Shown here piece after piece: positions 32,744-38,975 of a DNA stretch of 43,040 nucleotides. Source of the stretch: Anaerolineales bacterium UBA2200. GTDB lineage: Bacteria > Chloroflexota > Anaerolineae > UBA2200. Every line of letters starts with the position of its first letter. Positions within the stretch are counted from its first letter, which is position 1. The notes beneath the pieces are model-generated. The model was not told where the DNA came from. It saw only the letters and a list, made by a program, of their open reading frames with translations, and made no database searches. The DNA lies in the NCBI GenBank assembly GCA_002327925.1, contig DCVA01000041.1:1-43040 (forward strand), in the 5' to 3' direction. Both the position numbers and the translations under genes were made by a program.

Positions 32744-33970
32744 ATGCGCATCGCCTTCGTTGGGCCATTCGGCCTTCAGTCCAAACGAACCATGGCCGTG
32801 CGGGCCCTCCCTCTGGCCCGCGCACTGGTCGCACGAGGTCACCAGGTGGAGGTCATTCTGCCTCCGTGGGACTCGCCCGGCGACGCAGGGAAAGCCTGGG
32901 ACGACAGCGGCGTGGCGATACACAATGTGCACCTGCCGGCGGCAGTTCCCATCTGGAAGCATTACGCCCTCACGGCCAGTCTGGTTCGCGCCACGCTGAA
33001 TACTCACCCCGATGTGGTCCACTGCTTCAAACCCAAGGCCTACGCCGGGTTGACGGCCTGGGCTCTGTGGCAGCTGGGGCACCTGGGCTCAAGTCGCGCG
33101 TGCCTGTTTGTAGACAGCGATGACTGGGAAGGGGCGGGAGGTTGGAACTCCCTGGAGCGCTACTCTGCGGCGCAGCGACGCTTTTTCGGCTGGCAGGAGC
33201 GCTGGGGTCTGACCCACCATGACGGTCTCACCGTTGCCAGCCGCGCCCTGGAGACCATCGCCTGGAGCCTGGGAGTTCCTCGGCATCGGGTGCACTACGT
33301 GCCCAATGGCGGACGGATATGGCCTGCTCCAAGCGCTGATGCCGTGCTGGCCCTGCGCCGGCGTTATGGCCTGGACGGGGCGCCGGTTGCCCTCCTCTAC
33401 ACCCGCTTTTTCGAGTTCGGCTTGGACCGCGCACTGGCCATTATGGCCGATGTACACGGGCGCGTGCCCGACCTGCACTGGCTGGTGGTGGGCAGGGGGC
33501 TGTTCGGTGAGCAGGATGATCTCCAGCAGCGGGCCGCTGATCTGGGGCTGGGTGAGCGTTTCCATTACGCCGGATGGATTGAAGAGCACGAACTGCCTGC
33601 GCACTTTGCCCTGGCCAACGTCGCCATCTACCCTTTTGACGACACCCTGGTGAATCGCTGCAAGTGCGCCGTCAAGCTCATCGACCTGTTGGGGGCAGGC
33701 GTGCCTGTCGTAGCCGACCGGGTCGGGCAGAATGCAGAGTATATCGAGCATGGCAGGTCGGGCCTGCTGGCGGTTCCGGGTGACAGGGAGGACTTTGTGG
33801 CAAGCGTCGTAAAGCTGTTGGCGAATCCTGATCAGGCAGCAGTGATCGGCCAGGCTGCGCAGGAACGTATCCGGTCGGAATTCGGGTGGGAACGGTGGGC
33901 ACGAAAAGTCGAGGGCGCTTACGTCGCCGCGCTGACAAAAGCTCCCGTCAGCGCAGGAGACAAGAGATGA
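32744..33970 (+). CDS. GT4-family glycosyltransferase
   Basis: 408 residues, two Rossmann-like domains (GT-B). N-terminal acceptor domain: MRIAFVGPFGLQSKRTMAVRALPLARALVARGHQVEVI; VHCFKPKAYAG near 90. C-terminal nucleotide-sugar domain: WLVVGRGLFGEQDDLQ near 245, FHYAGWIEEHELPAHFALANVAIYPFDDT near 272-300, CAVKLIDLLGAGVPVVA near 305, the usual E-x7-E region being changed here. It would transfer a sugar from a nucleotide donor to a lipid or polysaccharide. No Shine-Dalgarno is possible because the ATG lies at the transcript start. Its stop overlaps the VanZ-like start (ATGA). Confidence 0.85.
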   Translation: MRIAFVGPFGLQSKRTMAVRALPLARALVARGHQVEVILPPWDSPGDAGKAWDDSGVAIHNVHLPAAVPIWKHYALTASLVRATLNTHPDVVHCFKPKAYAGLTAWALWQLGHLGSSRACLFVDSDDWEGAGGWNSLERYSAAQRRFFGWQERWGLTHHDGLTVASRALETIAWSLGVPRHRVHYVPNGGRIWPAPSADAVLALRRRYGLDGAPVALLYTRFFEFGLDRALAIMADVHGRVPDLHWLVVGRGLFGEQDDLQQRAADLGLGERFHYAGWIEEHELPAHFALANVAIYPFDDTLVNRCKCAVKLIDLLGAGVPVVADRVGQNAEYIEHGRSGLLAVPGDREDFVASVVKLLANPDQAAVIGQAAQERIRSEFGWERWARKVEGAYVAALTKAPVSAGDKR

Positions 33971-34434
33971 CCCTGCTCCCAGCCCGGGTTCGTCAGGTGG
34001 TCCGATGGTTCTGGTACTGGCTACCGCCTCTGGTCGTCATGGCGGTTATCTTCTATGCCTCATCGTGGTCGAGCCTGCCCCAGGCCAAGGGTGAGTGGCT
34101 GGATACCTTCCTAAAGAAGCTGGGGCACATCGGGGAGTACTCTCTGCTGTTCCTGCTGCTGGTCCGTGCCTGGTCGCTGCATCTCCGACCCAGAGCTGCC
34201 TGCTGGGCCGGATGGCTGACGACCCTGGCATACGGAATCAGCGATGAAATCCACCAGTCCTTCGTTCCAGGCCGACATGCCAACTGGTACGACGTGTTGA
34301 TAGACGCAGCCCTGCCCCTACTCCTGAGCGTCCTCTGCACCACTGTCCTCATCCGGCAGTGGGGGGGTGGCGCCGGTGTCCTCGGGTGGATTGGCCGCCT
34401 CTTTCACCGCAAAGACCAGGATCTCCCCGAATAG
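33967..34434 (+). CDS. VanZ-family membrane protein
   Basis: 155 residues, four predicted membrane helices (about 18-35, 60-75, 85-100 and 108-125). The family motif SDEIHQSFVPGRHANWYDVLIDAALPL is intact near residues 93-120. VanZ-like proteins are linked to teicoplanin resistance in one case but mostly have no known role. Start ATG overlaps the stop of the GT4 gene, so the two are coupled. The last 117 bp are also used by scpA on the other strand. Confidence 0.85.
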   Translation: MTLLPARVRQVVRWFWYWLPPLVVMAVIFYASSWSSLPQAKGEWLDTFLKKLGHIGEYSLLFLLLVRAWSLHLRPRAACWAGWLTTLAYGISDEIHQSFVPGRHANWYDVLIDAALPLLLSVLCTTVLIRQWGGGAGVLGWIGRLFHRKDQDLPE

Positions 34435-35175
34435 CTTCTCCTGCTCAGCGCGCGCCCGGCGCCTCTTGATCAGCTCCAGCAGGGCCAGGAAGGTGACGAT
34501 CACCTCGGCTCGAGAGGCAGCTCTGCGCAGAACGCGCTGGAGACTAAAGCTGCCCTTACGTGCCAGCAGGGACTCGATGTGCTTGATGCGGTCGGCGACC
34601 GTGATCGAGAATGGGCGCATCACGTTGCTGGAAGGGCGGTCTGGAACCAGTGAGAGCGCCTCGCGCGCTGCCGTTACCAGGTCGTTCAGGGTAACTCCGC
34701 TCAAGTCCAGCTCTCGTTGCAGATCCGGTGTGGTGCCCACTCTCAGGTAGGCGTGCAGGCCAAGTGCCTCGCGATCCCTGAGCTGCTCCGCCAGTTCCTT
34801 GAGCCGTTTGTATTCCACCAGTTGCCGCGCCAGCTCGTCACCCACATCCTCCTCTGTCTCCAGTGAGGAGGACGGAGGCACTGGCAGCAGCGCCCTGGAC
34901 TTGATAAGCAGAAGCTTGGCCGCAACCACCAGGAACTCGGCCATGTTGTCCGGGTTGATGCGCCTGGACTGGCGCAGGTAGTCCAGGTACTGGTCTGTGA
35001 CCAGAGCGAGCGACACCTTGGTGATGTCCAGCTCGTCCTTTTCGATGAGGTGCAGGAGGAGGTCGAGCGGGCCCTCGAAAAGCTCCTCCGCATCTCCGGA
35101 AGGGATAGTCAGCCTGACACGATAGGGCACATCCTCAGGCACATAGTCGGGCTTGTCTTGAGTCGGCTCGCTCAT
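34318..35175 (-). CDS. scpA: segregation and condensation protein A
   Basis: 285 residues. The kleisin subunit that bridges SMC heads with ScpB in chromosome condensation. N-terminal domain: FEGPLDLLLHLIEKDELDITKVSLALVTDQYLDYLRQ (about 33-70), then NMAEFLVVAAKLLLIKSRALLP (about 78-100); the C-terminal winged helix is in FLALLELIKRRRARAEQEKLFGEI (about 230-255). It ends in an acidic, Pro-rich tail of about 25 residues. That tail is encoded in the 117 bp that overlap the VanZ-like gene head on. ScpB is not seen in the window. Confidence 0.93.
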   Translation of the reverse strand: MSEPTQDKPDYVPEDVPYRVRLTIPSGDAEELFEGPLDLLLHLIEKDELDITKVSLALVTDQYLDYLRQSRRINPDNMAEFLVVAAKLLLIKSRALLPVPPSSSLETEEDVGDELARQLVEYKRLKELAEQLRDREALGLHAYLRVGTTPDLQRELDLSGVTLNDLVTAAREALSLVPDRPSSNVMRPFSITVADRIKHIESLLARKGSFSLQRVLRRAASRAEVIVTFLALLELIKRRRARAEQEKLFGEILVFAVKEAANPPEDTGATPPLPDEDSGAEDAQE

Positions 35176-35215
35176 TCGGGCTCCCTATTTGCGCGATCAG
35201 CGCCAGAACGCTATG

Positions 35216-35244
35216 ATTATAGCCAAGAACGCCCGGCAGGTCTA
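35216..35244 (-). promoter_or_regulatory. promoter of scpA
   Basis: On the - strand, TAGACC (35239-35244), 17-bp spacer, perfect TATAAT (35216-35221), about 40 bp before the scpA ATG. Confidence 0.6.
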
Positions 35245-35287
35245 TGTCGGCAGACCGACGTTGCACGGAGGGCAAGGGAGTCCGCTC

Positions 35288-36328
35288 GTGAGCCACCTCT
35301 ACGACGAAATCCAGCAGCAGCCGGAGGTCATCGCCCGGCTGATCCGCGAAGAGGAGCATTCCGTGGCAGCCGTGGCTGCCGAGCTCCGCCTGCGCCCAAT
35401 CCGCTACATCCTCATCGCCGCACGTGGGACCTCGGACAACGCCGCCACCTACGGCAAGTACGTCTTTGCCAGCATACTGCGCCTGCCTGTCGCCCTGGCC
35501 GCACCATCGCTGTACACCATCTACGACTCCCCTCCGTGTACCGGTAGCAACGCGCTCGTGATCGGCATTTCACAATCGGGGGAGTCACCGGACATCGTCT
35601 CCGTCGTGGAAGAGGCCCGGCACCAGGGCGCCACCACCCTGGCGATCACGAACGAACTGGGCTCGCCTCTGTCGCACGCGGCTGAGTTCGCCCTGCCCTG
35701 CCATGCAGGCGCAGAACTGAGCGTCGCGGCCAGCAAGACCTACACAGCCCAGCTAACCAGTCTCGCCATGCTGGCGGCGCACTGGAGCGGTAACGAGGAG
35801 CGGCAGGCCCAGGTGCGTGCCTTACCACAGGCGGTACGGGCGGCCCTTGAACTGGCTGAACCCATCTCTCATGCCGTGAGCCGCTACCGCTTCATGGAGG
35901 CGTGCTTTGTGCTCGGGCGGGGCTATAACTATGCAACGGCGTTCGAGATCGCCCTCAAGATGAAAGAGCTGTGCTACCTGCTGATCGAGGCCTACTCCTC
36001 GGCGGACTTTCTGCACGGGCCTATCGCCGTGATCGAGCGCGGCTTCCCGGTGATCCTGGTCGCCCCCTCCGGCAGGGTCTATCCGGACATGCTGGCCATG
36101 GCCGAAAGTCTATGCCAACGGGGCGCCGAGCTCATCACCATCTCGGATGAGGCGGGGATACTTGAGCTGGCCACGACCCCGCTGCGGCTGCCCGTGAGCG
36201 TTCCCGAGTGGCTATCGCCTGTCGTCACGATCCTGCCGGGACAGCTCCTGGCCTACCACCTGACCCGGACCAAGGGCTACGATCCGGACCACCCGCGCGG
36301 CCTGCGCAAAGTAACCCTCACCCGGTAG
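35288..36328 (+). CDS. double-SIS-domain sugar isomerase/deaminase (GlmS C-terminal type)
   Basis: 346 residues from GTG 35288. Two SIS domains: the first with ILIAARGTSDNAATYGKYVF, VIGISQSGESPDIVSVVEEAR and the second with ACFVLGRGYNYATAFEIALKMKELCYLLIEAYSSADFLHGP. These are the fructose/glucosamine-6-phosphate-binding loops of GlmS, and the chain lacks the glutaminase domain. Such proteins act as glucosamine-6-P deaminases or aldose-ketose isomerases. GGGAG seven nt before GTG and family length favour this start; ATG 35213 and TTG 35189 are also open. It ends RKVTLTR as GlmS relatives do (KSVTVE). Confidence 0.85.
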   Translation: MSHLYDEIQQQPEVIARLIREEEHSVAAVAAELRLRPIRYILIAARGTSDNAATYGKYVFASILRLPVALAAPSLYTIYDSPPCTGSNALVIGISQSGESPDIVSVVEEARHQGATTLAITNELGSPLSHAAEFALPCHAGAELSVAASKTYTAQLTSLAMLAAHWSGNEERQAQVRALPQAVRAALELAEPISHAVSRYRFMEACFVLGRGYNYATAFEIALKMKELCYLLIEAYSSADFLHGPIAVIERGFPVILVAPSGRVYPDMLAMAESLCQRGAELITISDEAGILELATTPLRLPVSVPEWLSPVVTILPGQLLAYHLTRTKGYDPDHPRGLRKVTLTR

Positions 36329-36357
36329 CAGAGCCCTCATGCCGAAGAGAGTGCGGT

Positions 36358-36410
36358 CGTCGTGCTGAAGGAAGCCCCTCTGTCATGCTGAACGAAGTGA
36401 AGCATCTCGC
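36358..36410 (+). repeat. dispersed repeat-like sequence (TCATGCTGAACGAAGTGAAG)
   Basis: TCATGCTGAACGAAGTGAAG followed by CATCT, with a partial copy (GTCGTGCTGAAGGAAG) just upstream. It closely matches the very common bacterial dispersed element TCATxCTGAGCGAAGCGAAG. It lies between the SIS gene and the hydrolase and contains the ATG of the latter. Confidence 0.55.
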
Positions 36411-37272
36411 CCCTGCCAGGTTCAAGGCCTGCCTGTCCCCTGGGGGAATTCCGTTTCTCGACTGGGGAGGACACGGGCCAGTGCTCCATTTCGCCCACGC
36501 CAACGGCTTCCCTCCTGCCACCTACGGGGCGTTCATCGGCAGCCTGACGGACCCGTACCATTGCCTGGCTTACGAAGCACGCCCTCTGTGGGGAACCCAC
36601 GACCCGCGGCTTTTCCGCCACTGGCGTGAGCTGGCCAGTGATATGGCACGGTTTCTGGACGAGATGGGTCTGGACTCACTGATCTGGGTGGGCCATTCAC
36701 TGGGTGCCGTAACGAGCCTGTTCTGCGCGGCGGACCAGCCCGCCCGATTCCGCGCACTGGTGCTGATCGACCCGGTGATCCTGCCTCTCCATCTATCGCC
36801 CCTGCTCGTTGTCACCCAGCGATTAGGCCTCGCAAGCCGACTCTCACTCCCCTCACGCACAAGGCGCAGGCGTATGGAATGGCCGAGCCAGGAACTCGTC
36901 TTTCGCGCCTATCGCTCGGCGCCCGTGTTTGCCCGGTGGAGCGACTCGTTCCTGTGGGATTATGTGCTGGCTGTGACGGAGGACACACCGGACGGGGCAG
37001 TGCACCTGCGCTATCCCAGGGAATGGGAGGCGCGCATCTTTGAGACGGTGCCGCCGGATGCCTGGCTGGCGATGCCCAGATTGCGGCACATGCCCACCCT
37101 GGTGTTGCGCGGCGAACACTCGACCACCTACCGTCGCGATGCAATGTGGCTGATGCGCCAGTTTCTGCCACACGCCGAGTTCGCGGAAATCGAAGGGGCA
37201 GACCACTTCGTGCCCATGACTCAGCCGCAGAGAGCGGCCGACGTTATCCTCAAGTTCCTCGGACGACTGTAG
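36385..37272 (+). CDS. alpha/beta hydrolase
   Basis: 295 residues from ATG 36385. Alpha/beta-hydrolase fold: FLDWGGHGPVLHFAHANGFPPATY near residue 25-48 (oxyanion-hole loop), nucleophile elbow WVGHSLGAVTSLF near 112 (Ser), Asp candidate in PTLVLRGEHST near 240, and the catalytic His in EGADHFVPMTQPQRAADVI near 272. The substrate is unknown; esterase, epoxide or haloalkane-type hydrolysis is possible. The first 12 residues come from the repeat-like sequence, so the real start may be the in-frame GTG at 36397. No good Shine-Dalgarno is seen near either. Confidence 0.8.
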   Translation: MLNEVKHLAPARFKACLSPGGIPFLDWGGHGPVLHFAHANGFPPATYGAFIGSLTDPYHCLAYEARPLWGTHDPRLFRHWRELASDMARFLDEMGLDSLIWVGHSLGAVTSLFCAADQPARFRALVLIDPVILPLHLSPLLVVTQRLGLASRLSLPSRTRRRRMEWPSQELVFRAYRSAPVFARWSDSFLWDYVLAVTEDTPDGAVHLRYPREWEARIFETVPPDAWLAMPRLRHMPTLVLRGEHSTTYRRDAMWLMRQFLPHAEFAEIEGADHFVPMTQPQRAADVILKFLGRL

Positions 37273-37287
37273 AGCGCGAAGAGCGCC

Positions 37288-38226
37288 TTACTTCCCTGTC
37301 AACGATCCTCGGAACCACTCGATCGTCTGCCGCATCCCCTCCTCCAGCTCGACGGAAGGGGACCAGCCCAGTACCTCCCTGGCACGCGTGATGTCCGGAC
37401 GCCTGACCCTCGGATCATCCACAGGCAGAGGATGGTTGATGATGCCCGCCCCACTGCCAACCAGGCGATTGATCAGCTCCGCAAAGTGCTGAATGCTCAT
37501 CTCAGTGGGATTGCCGAGGTTGACCGGGTCGCTATAGTCCGAGTTCAGGAGACGATAGAGGCCTTCGACCGTGTCCGCGCAGTAGCAGAAACTTCTGGTC
37601 TGCGAGCCATTCCCGTAGACGGTCAGGGACTCGCCGCGCAGCGCCTGGCCCACGAAATTCGGCACCACCCGCCCATCATCCAGCCTCATACGCGGGCCGT
37701 AGGTGTTAAAGATGCGCGCGATGCGCGTCCGCACGCCATGCGTGCGGTGGTAGGCCATCGTCAGCGCCTCGGCGAAGCGCTTGGCCTCATCATAGACACC
37801 GCGCGGGCCAATCGGATTCACGTGACCCCAGTAGTCCTCTCTCTGCGGGTGAACCTGGGGATCGCCATAGACTTCCGAAGTTGAAGCCAGCAAAAACCGC
37901 GCCCCCTTTGCCCTGGCCAGACCGAGCGTCTTGTGCGTCCCCAGGGCCCCCACCTTGAGCGTCTGGATAGGATACTCGAGGTAGTCCACAGGGCTGGCCG
38001 GCGAAGCCAGATGCATCACCGCATCCAGCGCCCCGTCGATGTACAGGTACTCGGTAACATCCTGATGGATAAAGCGGAAATGACCGTTCCCGGCAAGGTG
38101 CTCCAGGTTGCACACGCTCCCCGTGATGAGGTTGTCCATGGCGATGACTTCGTGGCCATCGCGCAGGAAACGGTCACACAGGTGCGATCCCAGGAACCCT
38201 GCCCCGCCGGTAATCAGAACGCGCAT
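37288..38226 (-). CDS. UDP-glucuronate decarboxylase-like NAD-dependent epimerase/dehydratase
   Basis: 312 residues from ATG 38226, GGAGG four nt upstream (the frame is open to 38301). Extended SDR: GGAGFLGSHLCDRFL at the N-terminus binds NAD, VMHLASPASPVDYLEYPIQTLKVGALGT near 72, the catalytic TSEVYGDP and Tyr/Lys pair in GVYDEAKRFAEAL near 145, and RIARIFNTYGPRMRLDDGRVVPNF near 172. SPASP and PRGVYDEAKR are typical of UDP-xylose synthase. It would convert UDP-glucuronate to UDP-xylose for surface polysaccharide. The start overlaps the GT2 stop by one base (TAATG). Confidence 0.87.
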   Translation of the reverse strand: MRVLITGGAGFLGSHLCDRFLRDGHEVIAMDNLITGSVCNLEHLAGNGHFRFIHQDVTEYLYIDGALDAVMHLASPASPVDYLEYPIQTLKVGALGTHKTLGLARAKGARFLLASTSEVYGDPQVHPQREDYWGHVNPIGPRGVYDEAKRFAEALTMAYHRTHGVRTRIARIFNTYGPRMRLDDGRVVPNFVGQALRGESLTVYGNGSQTRSFCYCADTVEGLYRLLNSDYSDPVNLGNPTEMSIQHFAELINRLVGSGAGIINHPLPVDDPRVRRPDITRAREVLGWSPSVELEEGMRQTIEWFRGSLTGK

Positions 38227-38975
38227 TAGCCCTCCATCTGCCTGGGTTTGCGTCCCACGCTGCTGAAACGCACCCGCACCAATCCCTTGAGATCCTCCCA
38301 CGCGGTCTTGGCTATCTTGACCGTAGAACCTGGGTCATCCCGCCACTTGACCGGCACTTCAAAGATCTTGTAGCCCATCCGCTCCGCCAGCAGGAGCAGC
38401 TCCGTGTCAAAGAACCAGGCCTGGTCCTCGATCAGGGGGACAATCTCGCGCACAGCTCGCCTGGTGACGGCTTTGAAACCGCATTGAGCATCGGAGAACC
38501 TGGACCAGAAGGTGGCCTTGATCATCAGGTTGTAGATGCGCGAGATTACCTCTCGCTTCAGGCCGCGCTGGACTTGTGCTCCCTTCTTCAGGCGGGAGCC
38601 GATCGCCACATCGTAAGGGCCTCCGATCAGCGAATCGATCAGCGGGACGAAGGCGCTCAGATCCGTCGAAAGGTCGAGATCCATGTAGCTGACCACAGCC
38701 GCGTCGCTCTGGGTCCACGCCTTGCGCAGGGCGCGCCCACGGCCTTTCTGATCCAGATGAATCGCTTTCACCTGATCCGGATACTGCTCGGCCAGAGCTG
38801 TGGCGATCTCCAGCGTGCGGTCGGTGGACGCGTTGTCGGCGACCACAATGCGCCAGTCATAGTCGACGTGATCCAGCAAGTACTGCCTGAGCGTCAGCAC
38901 GCTGCGTTCCAGGTCCTGCTCTTCGTTGTACACGGGGAGAACCGCATCGACACGGATTCGTTGTCTATCGCCCAA
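38226..38975 (-). CDS. GT2-family glycosyltransferase (dolichol-phosphate mannose synthase-like)
   Basis: About 249 residues. GT-A fold: VDAVLPVYNEEQDLERSVLTLRQYL at the start, IVVADNASTDRTLEIA near 45, the DxD site in VSYMDLDLSTDL near 93, IGSRLKKGAQVQRGLKREVISRIYN near 125, and AQCGFKAVTRRAVREIVP near 165. It has no membrane tail. It likely moves a sugar from a nucleotide donor to a polyprenyl phosphate. TTG at 38975 is preferred because AGGAGG stands six nt upstream; ATG 38993 is the alternative. It overlaps the upstream gene end by 11 bp. Confidence 0.85.
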   Translation of the reverse strand: MGDRQRIRVDAVLPVYNEEQDLERSVLTLRQYLLDHVDYDWRIVVADNASTDRTLEIATALAEQYPDQVKAIHLDQKGRGRALRKAWTQSDAAVVSYMDLDLSTDLSAFVPLIDSLIGGPYDVAIGSRLKKGAQVQRGLKREVISRIYNLMIKATFWSRFSDAQCGFKAVTRRAVREIVPLIEDQAWFFDTELLLLAERMGYKIFEVPVKWRDDPGSTVKIAKTAWEDLKGLVRVRFSSVGRKPRQMEG

